Assembly (NCBI GenBank): GCA_903906515.1
Contig: CAIVKO010000128.1
Coordinates: 1-64,000, forward strand
Reading direction: 5' to 3'
Source of the DNA: Akkermansiaceae bacterium
GTDB taxonomy: Bacteria > Verrucomicrobiota > Verrucomicrobiia > Verrucomicrobiales > Akkermansiaceae
DNA length: 64,000 nt
Below, one piece after another: positions 32,837-41,857 of this stretch; position 1 is the first letter of the stretch, and every line of letters starts with the position of its first letter. The position numbers and the translations under genes were made by a program. The notes below the pieces were generated by a model that saw only the letters and a program-made list of their open reading frames with translations, did no database searches and was not told the origin of the DNA.

Positions 32837-34471
32837 TCAATGGCAGGTCGGGCAGGAGTTGAGCTGGGTGAAGAAGTCGTTGCCCTTGTTGTCCACGAGG
32901 ATGAAGGCTGGGAAATTCTCCACGGTGATTTTCCAGACGGCTTCCATGCCGAGTTCGGGGAAGGCGACGACTTCCTGTGACTTGATGTGGTCCTGGGCGA
33001 GCAGTGCGGCGGGTCCACCTGCTGAGCCGAGATAGAATCCGCCGTGTTTTTTGCAGGCGTTGGTGACATCGACCGAGCGGTTGCCCTTGGCGAGCATGAC
33101 CATCGAGCCGCCGTGGGATTGGAAGAGATCGACGTAACTGTCCATCCGTCCGGCGGTGGTGGGGCCGAACGAGCCGGAGGGCATACCTGCGGGAGTCTTG
33201 GCGGGGCCGGCGTAATAGACCGGGTATTTTTTGAAGTAATCCGGGAGGTCGCCTTCTTTTTCGAGGATTTCCTTGAGTTTGGCGTGGGCGATATCGCGGG
33301 CGACAATGATAGTTCCTGTTAGAGCGATGGCTGTGGTCACTGGGTATTTTGATAGAGTCTTGAGCGTTTCCTCCATGCCGAGATCGAGGTTGACCGGGAC
33401 GCCTTGGAATTTCCAATTGCGGTATTTTTCAGGGATGAACCGACCGGGATTCTTTTCGAGTTTTTCGAGGAATATTCCGTCCTTGGTGATCTTCGCCTTT
33501 GCCTGGCGGTCGGCGGAGCAGGAGACGCCGATGCCCACTGGGCACGAGGCGCCGTGGCGCGGCAAACGGATCACGCGCACGTCGAGAGCAAAGTATTTGC
33601 CGCCGAACTGGGCGCCGATCGAGGTTTCGCGGGCCATGGCGAGCAGTTCTTTCTCAAGTTCGAGATCGCGGAACGCCTGACCGTGCTCGTTGCCGGAGGT
33701 GGGAAGTTCATCGAGGTATTTGGTGGAGGCGAGTTTCACCATCTTCAGGCAGTTTTCCGCCGAGGTGCCGCCGATGACGAAGGCGAGGTGATAGGGTGGG
33801 CAGGCCGCGGTGCCCAGCGACTTCATTTTTTCGAGGCAGAATTCCTTGAGTCGCTTCGGGTTGAGCAGTGCTTTGGTTTCCTGATAGAGATAGGTTTTGT
33901 TAGCGGATCCGCCGCCCTTGGTGACGAAGAGGAATTTGTAGGCATTGCCCTCCGTGGCGTAGAGATCGATTTGTGCGGGCAGGTTGGTCTTGGTGTTGAC
34001 CTCGTCAAACATCGTGAGCGGCGCGGTCTGTGAGTAGCGGAGGTTTTCGCGGATGTAGGTTTGGTAAATTCCTTTGGAGAGAAACTCGGCGTCATCACAA
34101 CCGGTCCAGACCTGCTGGCCTTTTTTGCCGACGATGGTGGCGGTGCCGGTGTCCTGGCAAAACGGCAGGATGCCATGGGAGGCAATCTCCGCGTTTTTCA
34201 ACATCATCAGGGCCACCATGCGGTCGTTTTCCGAGGCCTCCGGATCATCGAGGATAGCGGCGACCTGTGCGAGGTGGGCGGGGCGCAGGGTGAAATTGAT
34301 CGCCTTCAGTGCTTCCGCCGAGAGTAAGGTGAGTCCTTCAGGCGCGATTTTGAGCACCGGTTTTCCTTCGAATTCGGTGACGGTGACGTGGTCGGTGCTG
34401 ATGCATTCGTATTCCGTGGTGTCGGGGCCGAGCGGGAAGGGATCTTGGTAGAAAAAGGGTTTGTCGGACAT
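32837..34471 (-). CDS. fumA: Class I fumarate hydratase
   Basis: A 544-residue iron-sulfur enzyme converting fumarate to malate in the TCA cycle. The fused alpha-beta class I arrangement is seen: first cluster Cys in [13 protein letters not shown] (residue 105), further ligand candidates in [11 protein letters not shown] and the later catalytic segment [16 protein letters not shown]. Length and domain order match FumA/FumB. The oxygen-sensitive 4Fe-4S cluster is characteristic of this class. It lies downstream of korAB (210 bases behind korB) on the same strand, so these TCA steps are clustered. A short hairpin at 34632-34648 lies between them. Confidence 0.95.
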   Translation of the reverse strand: MSDKPFFYQDPFPLGPDTTEYECISTDHVTVTEFEGKPVLKIAPEGLTLLSAEALKAINFTLRPAHLAQVAAILDDPEASENDRMVALMMLKNAEIASHGILPFCQDTGTATIVGKKGQQVWTGCDDAEFLSKGIYQTYIRENLRYSQTAPLTMFDEVNTKTNLPAQIDLYATEGNAYKFLFVTKGGGSANKTYLYQETKALLNPKRLKEFCLEKMKSLGTAACPPYHLAFVIGGTSAENCLKMVKLASTKYLDELPTSGNEHGQAFRDLELEKELLAMARETSIGAQFGGKYFALDVRVIRLPRHGASCPVGIGVSCSADRQAKAKITKDGIFLEKLEKNPGRFIPEKYRNWKFQGVPVNLDLGMEETLKTLSKYPVTTAIALTGTIIVARDIAHAKLKEILEKEGDLPDYFKKYPVYYAGPAKTPAGMPSGSFGPTTAGRMDSYVDLFQSHGGSMVMLAKGNRSVDVTNACKKHGGFYLGSAGGPAALLAQDHIKSQEVVAFPELGMEAVWKITVENFPAFILVDNKGNDFFTQLNSCPTCH

Positions 34472-34631
34472 GATGTGAGGCTGTTCGTAGCCATGCCGCC
34501 CGGTTCATGCAAACCGATTTCAATCCCACGGCAAAATCAGCGCGGGGAATCGCGGGATTCGCGCAGGTGAGTCGGCGCTAAATACGAATGTAATGGCCGC
34601 AAGAGAACGCAAAAAAGAGACTGATGAATGA

Positions 34632-34648
34632 TTCCAGACGATCTGGAA
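34632..34648 (-). terminator. Perfect hairpin between korB and fumA
   Basis: TTCCAGA and TCTGGAA form a perfect seven-base-pair hairpin with a three-base loop (CGA). On the minus strand it lies 33 bases behind the korB stop; a run of six T follows, but 14 bases after the stem, farther than in a standard intrinsic terminator. It could be a weak terminator or an RNA end stabiliser. Confidence 0.35.
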
Positions 34649-34681
34649 CCTACCACGATGCTGTGGCGATTTGTTTGCGGA

Positions 34682-35710
34682 TCACGCCACCGTCCAGGTC
34701 GAATCGCCTTGGAGTAGTTCCTGCCAGGTGCCGGTGCCTTTTTTAGCGACAGTGGCATCGGTCTGGGCGGCCACGAGCGATTCGTAAGTCGGTTTTTCGA
34801 TCTTGCGGATGACGCCCATGGGAGTGGGAAACTCCGGGCCCATGGTGGCGAGGAGTTGCGAGTAGAGCGGGCTCGGATGATCCGGTTGGTGGATCAGGAT
34901 TTCGCCGGGGGCGGCAGTAGCGGCGTCGACGATCTCCGGGGTCAGTCCGTTGAGGCGGATGCCTTTGGATTTGTCTTTGCCGAAGAGTAGCGGCTTGCCG
35001 GCTTCCAAGAAGAGCATTTGGTCCTCGCGGTTTTCCTTGCCGTAGATGCTTTCCCATGTGGAATCGTTGAAAATCACGCAGTTTTGGAAGATTTCCACGA
35101 AAGAAATGCCCTGATGTTCATGGGCGGCCTTGAAGGTCTCCACCATGTGTTTCGGGTTGTTGTCCACGGTGCGGGCGACGAAGGTGGCTTCCGCGCCGAG
35201 GGCGAAAAGCACCGGGTTGAGGGGGTTTTCCACCGATCCGGTGGGAGAGGTCTTGGTCTTGGTGCCGACCGGTGAGGTCGGGCTGTATTGGCCTTTCGTC
35301 AGTCCGTAAATGCGGTTGTTGAAAAGCAGCACGTTGATGTTGAGGTTACGACGCAGCAGGTGGAGTAGGTGGTTTCCTCCGATGCTCAGGCCGTCGCCGT
35401 CCCCTGTGATCACCCAGACGGAGAGGTCCGGATTGGCTACTTTCACGCCGGTGGCAACGCTTGGGGCACGGCCGTGGATGGTGTGAAAACCATAGGTGTC
35501 CATGTAAAACGGGAACCGGCTGGAGCAGCCGATCCCGCTGATGATCGCGAAGTTCTCGCGCGGCACGCCGAGTTCCGGGAATGTCCGTTGGAGCGAGCTG
35601 AGGATGGCGTAATCGCCGCATCCGGGGCACCAGCGGACTTCACAAGTTGGGACGAAGTCCTTGCGGGTGAGGGCCGGGACAGCGGGGACGTTTTGAATGT
35701 CGGTGACCAT
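34682..35710 (-). CDS. korB: 2-oxoacid (2-oxoglutarate):ferredoxin oxidoreductase, beta subunit
   Basis: A 342-residue thiamine-diphosphate subunit. VRWCPGCGDYAILSSLQ at the start supplies cluster cysteines, and GDGDGLSIGGNHLLHLLRRNLN is the TPP-binding motif, followed by LLFNNRIYGLTKGQYSPTS. With KorA it oxidatively decarboxylates 2-oxoglutarate (or a related 2-oxoacid) to the acyl-CoA, reducing ferredoxin. The frame extends three codons upstream to a TTG that overlaps the korA stop, but ATG 35710 (MVTDIQNVP) is preferred. The substrate assignment to 2-oxoglutarate rather than pyruvate is from subunit style and TCA context. Confidence 0.9.
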   Translation of the reverse strand: MVTDIQNVPAVPALTRKDFVPTCEVRWCPGCGDYAILSSLQRTFPELGVPRENFAIISGIGCSSRFPFYMDTYGFHTIHGRAPSVATGVKVANPDLSVWVITGDGDGLSIGGNHLLHLLRRNLNINVLLFNNRIYGLTKGQYSPTSPVGTKTKTSPTGSVENPLNPVLFALGAEATFVARTVDNNPKHMVETFKAAHEHQGISFVEIFQNCVIFNDSTWESIYGKENREDQMLFLEAGKPLLFGKDKSKGIRLNGLTPEIVDAATAAPGEILIHQPDHPSPLYSQLLATMGPEFPTPMGVIRKIEKPTYESLVAAQTDATVAKKGTGTWQELLQGDSTWTVA

Positions 35711-35715
35711 GGGAA

Positions 35716-37560
35716 TCAAGCGGTGATGAGTTTGAGGATGTGTTCGCGGATTTCGCTGACTTTGAAGGGGCGGCCCATGATTTTGTTCATGGAAATGGTA
35801 TCGACCAGATAGTTGGCGCGGATGATCAGGCTGAGTTGGCCGTTGTTGAGTTCCGGAACCAGGATTTTGTCGAATCCCTTGATTAATTCCCCAAGATCGG
35901 AGGGGAGGGGATTGAGGTGGCGGAGATGGGTGCAGCTCACCTCGAAACCTTCCGCATGGAGCGAATTCACGGCAGAGGTAATGGCTCCATAGGTGCCGCC
36001 CCAGCCAATGACGAGCACCTTGCCTTTGCGGGCACCGTTGACTTCAAGGGGTGGCAGGGATTTGGCGATACCCGCGACTTTGGCGGCGCGCAGGCCGGTC
36101 ATGATCGAGTGGTTTTCCGGATCATAACTGATGGCACCCTTTTCGTTTTTCTCGATGCCGCCGATTCGATGTTCCAGTCCGACTTGGCCGGGGATGGCCT
36201 GGGTACGGGCGAGGGTTTCAGGATCACGCTTGAAGGCGACGTAGGGTTGGGATTCATCCGCGAAGGGTCTCGAAATGTCCGGTAATGTGCTTTCATCCGG
36301 AATCAGCCATGGTTCGGAACCGTTGGCCAGATAACCGTCGGTGAGTAGGATCACCGGAGTCGAATATTGGATCGCGATGCGGGCGGCCTCGAATGCGGCC
36401 ATGAAACAATCCGACGGCGAATTGGCGGCGACAACCGGAAGCGGGCTTTCTCCGTGGCGACCGTAAAGTGCTTGGAATAGGTCGGATTGTTCGGTCTTGG
36501 TAGGTAGGCCGGTGCTGGGCCCGCCGCGCTGGACGTTGACGATGACCAATGGTAGCTCGGTCGTGATCGCCAAGCCGATGAATTCGCCCTTGAGGCACAT
36601 GCCGGGGCCGCTGGTGGCGGTGCAACCGAGTTTTCCTGCGTAGCTGCCGCCGATGGCCACTCCGATGGCTGCGATCTCGTCCTCCACTTGCAGGGTTTTG
36701 ACTCCGAAATGCTTATAGTTGTTAAGCGTTTCCATTACGGATGTGGCCGGCGTGATTGGATAGCCCGCAAAGAACAAGTCCCGTCCGGAACGTTTTGAGG
36801 CTGCGATCAGGCCGAGCGCGGTGGCTTCGTTACCGGAAATTTTCCGATACACGCCGGGGGCGACATCCGCGCGGGCCACCATGTAGCGGTTGCGGGTGGT
36901 CTCTGAGGTTTCCCCGAGGAAATATCCTGCCTTGAGCACGCGGATGTTGGCGTCTGCCAGACCCGGCATTTTCTTCGCCCACTTGGAATTGATATAGTCG
37001 ATGGTCGGCTCGATTGGCCGGCTGTAAACCCAATACATGAATCCGAGTGCGAAGAAGTTCTTGCAGCGGAGTTTTTCACGGTTCGTCAGGGTGGTGTCCT
37101 TGAGCGACTCCAGAGCCAGACCGGTGATGTCCAGAGAGATGAGCGTGTATTTTTCGCTGAGCGAGGGATCATCGAGCGGGTTGGTTGCAAAGCCCGCCAT
37201 TTTGAGATTTTCCTCGGTGAATGCGGCGGAATTGACCACCAGTAGTCCGCCCTTGGCAAGGTCGCACAAATGGACGGCCAGCGCTGCGGGGTTCATCGCC
37301 ACCAATGCATCCGGCTCATCCCCCGGAGTCAGCACCTGGTTGGAGCCAAAGTGCACCTGAAAGGCGGAAACTCCGCCGATGGTGCCGACTGGGGCACGGA
37401 TCTCCGCAGGGAAATCCGGGAAGGTGGCGATCGAATTCGGAACCGTCACGCTGGTGTCGGTGAATCTTTCTCCGACGATTTGCATTCCGTCGCCGGAATC
37501 CCCGGCGAAGCGGACTACCACTGATTTCATCTCGTGGAACGCGTGAGTGGGTTGTGTCAT
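35716..37560 (-). CDS. korA: 2-oxoacid:ferredoxin oxidoreductase, fused gamma-alpha subunit
   Basis: A 614-residue protein joining the gamma domain (residues ~1-190: VVRFAGDSGDGMQIVGERF, NPAALAVHL) to the alpha domain (from ~225: GNEATALGLIAASKRSG, FFAGYPITPATSVMETL, TATSGPGMCLKGEFIG). This fused arrangement is common in Kor-type enzymes. It would form the complex with korB, whose start lies six bases after its stop. The 205-base gap to the divergent aminotransferase gene should hold its promoter. It has no iron-sulfur delta subunit partner in the window. Confidence 0.93.
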   Translation of the reverse strand: MTQPTHAFHEMKSVVVRFAGDSGDGMQIVGERFTDTSVTVPNSIATFPDFPAEIRAPVGTIGGVSAFQVHFGSNQVLTPGDEPDALVAMNPAALAVHLCDLAKGGLLVVNSAAFTEENLKMAGFATNPLDDPSLSEKYTLISLDITGLALESLKDTTLTNREKLRCKNFFALGFMYWVYSRPIEPTIDYINSKWAKKMPGLADANIRVLKAGYFLGETSETTRNRYMVARADVAPGVYRKISGNEATALGLIAASKRSGRDLFFAGYPITPATSVMETLNNYKHFGVKTLQVEDEIAAIGVAIGGSYAGKLGCTATSGPGMCLKGEFIGLAITTELPLVIVNVQRGGPSTGLPTKTEQSDLFQALYGRHGESPLPVVAANSPSDCFMAAFEAARIAIQYSTPVILLTDGYLANGSEPWLIPDESTLPDISRPFADESQPYVAFKRDPETLARTQAIPGQVGLEHRIGGIEKNEKGAISYDPENHSIMTGLRAAKVAGIAKSLPPLEVNGARKGKVLVIGWGGTYGAITSAVNSLHAEGFEVSCTHLRHLNPLPSDLGELIKGFDKILVPELNNGQLSLIIRANYLVDTISMNKIMGRPFKVSEIREHILKLITA

Positions 37561-37765
37561 GAAGATGGATGGGATTGGTGTGGGCGGAAACTAGAGCGCC
37601 GATGAATCCCACGTCAATGATGGACATCAGGAATGATGATGTTTTTTCAGGGGCTTTATACGCGGATTTCCATGCCGAGTTTGGAGGTGGATGGTTTACG
37701 TGCGGTGGAGTTCCCCCTGCATCTTCCAGATTTACAAATCCAGTTGGACGCAACATGTTGCTGGC

Positions 37766-38605
37766 ATGACTCGACTCTGGTGCAATGGCCAATGGATTGA
37801 TCCACTCGATTTCCCGGTTTCTCCTACGGATCGTGGTGTGACGTTGGGCTTGGGATTGTTTGAGACAATTCTCGCAATCGATGGCGTGCCGATCCTTGCC
37901 GACAGGCATTTGGCACGCTTGCGCGGGAGTTGTGAGCGTCTCGGTTGGGGGGGTGTCATACCGGATGATTTGAAGCACACCATGGTCGAGCTCATTGAGG
38001 GGAATGACTTGAGCAGCGGGCGCTCGCGCTTGCGATTGTCGATTTCGGGTGGCAGTGGCTTGGTGCATAGTCTTGCGCTCGGAACGGATCATTTGGTGTG
38101 GATGGGGGCGGTGCCGGCGGCGAATCCTCCTTTGGAGACGGCGGTGACTCTGTCTCCATACCTCAGGAACGAGCGCTCGGCCCTCGCGGGCTTGAAATGC
38201 GCTTCGTATGCGGAAAATGTCGTGGCTTTGGAGCATGCGGCCCGTCTCGGGTTTGAGGAGACGCTCTTTTTCAATACATCCGGGCATCTTTGTGAGGCTG
38301 CCACCGCGAATATTTTTTTGGTCAAAAGCGGTAAATTGATCACTCCGTCCCTCGCGTCAGGCTGTCTTCCAGGCATCACTCGTGAGCGGGTCATCGGCAT
38401 GGCGGCCCGTGTGGGAATTCCCTGTGAGGAGCGTGAGGTTACGATGGAAGAGCTGCAATCCGTGGATGAATTGTTTCTAACCTCCTCTATCCGCGGTGTG
38501 ATGCGCGTTTCCCGCGTTGACGGACTGACATTCCCGCCGGGACCGGTGACACAGTCTCTCCGCGAGGCGTGGAATCAGGCGCTGGTGCGAAAGATTTTCG
38601 ATTGA
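37766..38605 (+). CDS. Class IV aminotransferase (PabC- or IlvE-like)
   Basis: A 279-residue PLP enzyme of fold type IV. Start ATG 37766 gives the family N-terminus LWCNGQWIDP, followed by DRGVTLGLGLFETI, the catalytic Lys near residue 144 in AGLKCASYAENV, and the cofactor loop EAATANIFLV. Members include branched-chain aminotransferase, D-amino acid aminotransferase and 4-amino-4-deoxychorismate lyase. The short length and LGLGLFET motif favour a lyase/D-aminotransferase-like type, but this is not decisive. It is divergent from korA and followed after 69 bases by the isomerase-like gene. Confidence 0.8.
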   Translation: MTRLWCNGQWIDPLDFPVSPTDRGVTLGLGLFETILAIDGVPILADRHLARLRGSCERLGWGGVIPDDLKHTMVELIEGNDLSSGRSRLRLSISGGSGLVHSLALGTDHLVWMGAVPAANPPLETAVTLSPYLRNERSALAGLKCASYAENVVALEHAARLGFEETLFFNTSGHLCEAATANIFLVKSGKLITPSLASGCLPGITRERVIGMAARVGIPCEEREVTMEELQSVDELFLTSSIRGVMRVSRVDGLTFPPGPVTQSLREAWNQALVRKIFD

Positions 38606-38674
38606 TGGTGCGTTTTGCTTGATGCCGGTATGATTTTCCGGCAGCTTGCTCGCGTCCAACCAACCACCACGCCC

Positions 38675-39718
38675 ATGTCACGCCCCGTCACACTCTTCAC
38701 TGGCCAATGGGCCGATCTTCCGCTCGAACAACTCGCGCCGCTTGCCTATGAAATGGGCTACGACGGCCTAGAACTCGCCTGCTGGGGCGACCACTTCGAT
38801 GTGGACGCCGCCGCTTCCAGCAAAGCCTATGTCAAAGAGAAATGGGAATTGCTCTGTGATCATGGCCTTACCTGTTTTGCCATTTCCAACCACCTTGTCG
38901 GGCAGGCAGTCTGCGATCTCATTGATTCCCGTCACAAGGCGATTCTCGCCCCTGACGTCTGGGGAGACGGTGATCCCGAAGGAGTGCGCAAACGCGCTGC
39001 GAAAAAAATGATCACCACCGGCAAGGCCGCTCGTGCGTTTTTCAATGCCAAACCGGACCGCAATGGCAGTGATGATTTCCCCGCCGTGGTCAATGGTTTC
39101 ACCGGATCATCGATCTGGCACTCGATCTATGCTTTCCCTCCGACCTCGCAGGAGTATTACGAAAAGGGCTTCAAGGACTTCGCCAAACGTTGGCTGCCGA
39201 TCCTCGACGCTTATGAAAAAGTGAACGTCAACTTCGCTCTCGAAGTGCATCCCACCGAGATCGCGTTTGATATCGCCTCCGCGCAGCGGGCTTTGGCAGC
39301 AGTCGGCAACCACAAGCGCTTTGGTTTCAACTACGATCCATCCCACCTCGGCTATCAAGGTGTCGATTATGTCAAATTCATCCGTGACTTCGCCTGCCGT
39401 ATTTTCCACGTCCACATGAAGGACGTCTGGTGGAGCCACGGTGATGGTTCGGTCGGCGTCTTTGGCGGTCACACGGATTTTGGCGATGCCCGCCGTTTCT
39501 GGGACTTCCGTTCCCCGGGTCGTGGTGACATCGAGTTTGAAGATATCATCGTCGCTCTGAACGACATCGGTTATCGTGGACCGCTCTCTGTCGAGTGGGA
39601 GGACATCCGCATGGACCGCGTTCACGGTGGTGCGGAAGCGGCCTGCTTCGTGCGCAGCTTGGATTTCCCCGGTAGCGCCGTGGCCTTCGATGCGGCATTC
39701 GATAAGTCGAACCAATAA
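38675..39718 (+). CDS. Xylose isomerase-like TIM-barrel protein
   Basis: A 347-residue sugar phosphate isomerase/epimerase-family protein. The barrel motifs visible are [17 protein letters not shown] near the start, [38 protein letters not shown] and [14 protein letters not shown], which supply the conserved Glu, Asp and His metal ligands. The substrate is not known; such proteins often act in inositol or unusual sugar pathways. The longer-than-usual central segment ([15 protein letters not shown]) is shared by many Verrucomicrobia relatives. ATG 38675 is chosen by family start. It follows the aminotransferase gene on the same strand. Confidence 0.85.
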   Translation: MSRPVTLFTGQWADLPLEQLAPLAYEMGYDGLELACWGDHFDVDAAASSKAYVKEKWELLCDHGLTCFAISNHLVGQAVCDLIDSRHKAILAPDVWGDGDPEGVRKRAAKKMITTGKAARAFFNAKPDRNGSDDFPAVVNGFTGSSIWHSIYAFPPTSQEYYEKGFKDFAKRWLPILDAYEKVNVNFALEVHPTEIAFDIASAQRALAAVGNHKRFGFNYDPSHLGYQGVDYVKFIRDFACRIFHVHMKDVWWSHGDGSVGVFGGHTDFGDARRFWDFRSPGRGDIEFEDIIVALNDIGYRGPLSVEWEDIRMDRVHGGAEAACFVRSLDFPGSAVAFDAAFDKSNQ

Positions 39719-39823
39719 AGCACCGGTCCGGATATTGTAAGAAAGTGCGCGGTTTTTCAGCTCTAACGGGCCGAGAGACCGCAGCTCAAACACCGCCATA
39801 CCAGGTCCTCCATTTGTCGTTAA

Positions 39824-40321
39824 ATGACCCGCACGCGGCCCTTATTTCTGATGCTGGCCGTTTCGCTGGTTCTCGGATCTTGCGCGGAACCGGTAAAAAC
39901 CGCCGGTTCCGTCCCATCCGCGCCAGCAAAAGTGGGGCAGTCTAAACCGGAGTACAAAAAACCAGTCCGCATGAATGGTCGCGGTAAGATGAGTTCCATC
40001 TCATTCGAGGATTTCTTCGCCCTGCATCAATCCGGGAAAGTCCTCCTTTACGATGCCCGCCCGGCGTTTTTCTACAACATCAGCCACATCCCCGGCGCGG
40101 TCAACCTGCCGCGCGGAGCCACTGATGAACAAATTGCCGCACGCGAAAGCGAAATCAAGAAAGCGCTGGCAGAGGGCAAAACCATCGTTACCTATTGCAC
40201 TGGTTACACATGTCCGGACGCGCGGACGTTGGCCGATCACATCTCCGGCTTCGGGCATCCCGTGAGCATTTTTTCAGGTGGCTGGCATGCCTGGACGGAA
40301 GCTGAAATGCCTATTGAATAA
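39824..40321 (+). CDS. Rhodanese-domain lipoprotein
   Basis: A 165-residue protein with a lipoprotein signal and lipobox LGSC (Cys20), then a Pro/Lys-rich linker and a rhodanese domain: LLYDARPAFFYNISHIPGAVNLP, TIVTYCTGYTCPDARTLADHI with the active-site Cys at 125, and FSGGWHAWTEA. The active-site loop CTGYTC differs a little from the classic CRxGxR type but keeps the nucleophile. It would transfer sulfur or serve as a thiol-redox or phosphatase-like module on the outer side of the inner membrane or in the outer membrane. It precedes ppnP by 17 bases. Confidence 0.85.
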   Translation: MTRTRPLFLMLAVSLVLGSCAEPVKTAGSVPSAPAKVGQSKPEYKKPVRMNGRGKMSSISFEDFFALHQSGKVLLYDARPAFFYNISHIPGAVNLPRGATDEQIAARESEIKKALAEGKTIVTYCTGYTCPDARTLADHISGFGHPVSIFSGGWHAWTEAEMPIE

Positions 40322-40338
40322 CATAACTGACATATCCC

Positions 40339-40659
40339 ATGAATTCATTCAACAACGTCACCGTCGTTCCCAAAGCCAACGTCTATTTCGATGGACGAGT
40401 CGTTTCCCATACCGTGCATTTTGCCGATGGTTCACGTAAAACCCTCGGTCTGATCTACCCCGGTAGCTATCACTTCGGCACGGCTGCGCCCGAGCGCATG
40501 GAAATCATCGCCGGTGCTTGTAAGGTGACCCTCGACGGTTCCAGTGAGAGTGTTGTCTATCAGGAAGGCGCGTTCTTCGATGTCTCCGGCAACAGTGGAT
40601 TCACCATCGTTGTGGAAGACGGTATTTGCGAGTATATCTGTTCCTTTTTATCCGCATGA
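40339..40659 (+). CDS. ppnP: Pyrimidine/purine nucleoside phosphorylase
   Basis: A 106-residue cupin-like protein of the PpnP (YaiE/DUF1255) family, which phosphorolyses several nucleosides to the base and ribose 1-phosphate. Family motifs include KANVYFDGRVVSHTV, KTLGLIYPG, GTAAPERMEIIAG and FFDVSGNSGFTI. Length is near the usual ~95. The stop overlaps the start of the following lipoprotein gene by four bases (ATGA at 40656-40659). Confidence 0.92.
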   Translation: MNSFNNVTVVPKANVYFDGRVVSHTVHFADGSRKTLGLIYPGSYHFGTAAPERMEIIAGACKVTLDGSSESVVYQEGAFFDVSGNSGFTIVVEDGICEYICSFLSA

Positions 40660-41429
40660 TGCCACGGGTGGCGCTGCTGCGGAACTGTCTCAGCGGGCTA
40701 TTGATAGCCATGCTCGTTTCCTCATGCGGCATCCGCCTGCCCATCGATACGCGTCATGCCAAGCGGTTGCCTGTAAAGATCAACACCATTCCCGCCGTGC
40801 CGGGTCAGCCCGTGAAATCGCCGCAGGAGCCGGATCTCTTGGTCTGGATGATCGCCGATAAATATCACACCGGCATGGTTTTTTCGTATGATTGGCTGGT
40901 GGAGTCCGGATACATCGCGCCGGAGGGGATTGGGCATCCGAAATTCATTACCATGAGTTGGGGCAACCGGAATGCCTATTCCAAGGAAGGCATCGATAAC
41001 TCGTGGAAGATGTTCCGCGTTCTTTTTACCCCGACGCCATCGGTGATGGAAGTGATTCCTTCGGATTGGAACGTAGTGGAAGTCTGTCCGCACCAGCGGA
41101 TCTGGCGCAAGCTCGTCCGCCGGGATTGCGGTCCGAGACTTGCCGCGTTTCTTAATGATTGCAGCGTCATGACCGCGGCGGGGCGGCCGCAGGTCGTTTG
41201 CGCATCAAGTTGGGGGAAGGGTGTGCAGGTGGAGGGTCGCTATTCCTATTTCATCCCAAGGGTCTGCAATGTCTGGACCGCTCAGACCATCGAGTGCATG
41301 GGCGGTCGTATCAACCCGTGGCTCGGTCTCACTGCCGACGGAATGGCTCGCCAAATCGAACGTCCGCCCAATGATTTTGAAAAAGTCTGGGATGCCTATC
41401 AGAAGGAAGACCACGCGCCAGTGCCTTAG
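40656..41429 (+). CDS. DUF2459-like lipoprotein
   Basis: A 257-residue protein starting at ATG 40656 (a second ATG follows at 40659). It begins with a signal sequence LLIAMLVSSC, a lipobox ending in Cys, so it should be a lipoprotein. The mature part resembles DUF2459: DKYHTGMVFSYDWLVESGY, FITMSWGNRNAYSKEG and CNVWTAQTIECMGGRINPW, where the conserved CNxWTA segment is typical. The molecular function of the family is not established. It is coupled to ppnP by a four-base overlap. Confidence 0.8.
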   Translation: MMPRVALLRNCLSGLLIAMLVSSCGIRLPIDTRHAKRLPVKINTIPAVPGQPVKSPQEPDLLVWMIADKYHTGMVFSYDWLVESGYIAPEGIGHPKFITMSWGNRNAYSKEGIDNSWKMFRVLFTPTPSVMEVIPSDWNVVEVCPHQRIWRKLVRRDCGPRLAAFLNDCSVMTAAGRPQVVCASSWGKGVQVEGRYSYFIPRVCNVWTAQTIECMGGRINPWLGLTADGMARQIERPPNDFEKVWDAYQKEDHAPVP

Positions 41430-41786
41430 GTGCGGGGCTGGGGTGGACGGAAGTTTCAAAATCGGAAACGAGTCAGGTGTCTTCCGAGACGATCAGGAGT
41501 GCAAGGCAGGGACCGTCTCCCCGAGCGGTCTGCGTGTATGAGGTGAGAATGATCGGGTGAACGCCTTGGTTTCCGTGATCCTCTTTCACTTTTCATGTTC
41601 ATGGACCGCCCGGAGGTCGAGTCCCTGCCTTGCGTGCTAACCCACAGTGGACGATCCGAATGGAGGTGGATTTGGCCATGCCGAGATATCTCGTGAAAAT
41701 TCTATGACCCCGACTGATTTTCCCTGTTGCCAAACCGCCGGATGTCAGCTTACGCTCCGCCCGCGCGGCTGACAAGGCCCTCAAAA
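41430..41786. repeat. GGCAGGGACC-family inverted repeat and leader of tRNA-Gln
   Basis: No protein gene is seen. At 41501-41634 GCAAGGCAGGGACC...GAGCGGTC opens and GGACCGCCCGGAGGTC...GTCCCTGCCTTGC closes a palindromic element, a single copy of the family arrayed at 16470-16770. The remaining stretch up to 41786 precedes tRNA-Gln and shows no other structure that I can assign. Confidence 0.75.
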
Positions 41787-41857
41787 AGCCTCATAGTGTA
41801 ATGGTAACACTCCGGATTTTGATTCCGTCATTCTAGGTTCGAGTCCTAGTGAGGCTA
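41787..41857 (+). tRNA. tRNA-Gln (anticodon UUG)
   Basis: A 71-base cloverleaf starting AGCCTCA and ending TGAGGCT plus the discriminator A. The anticodon stem encloses UUUUGAU, giving anticodon UUG for CAA codons. The T loop GGTTCGAGTCC is intact. CCA is not encoded. The last three bases overlap, on the opposite strand, the stop codon of the SpoIIE-type phosphatase gene. Confidence 0.93.

Noticed and set aside
33404-34033. A 209-codon plus-strand frame opposite the fumarase gene
   Set aside because: Shadow of the well-supported fumA; no domain seen.
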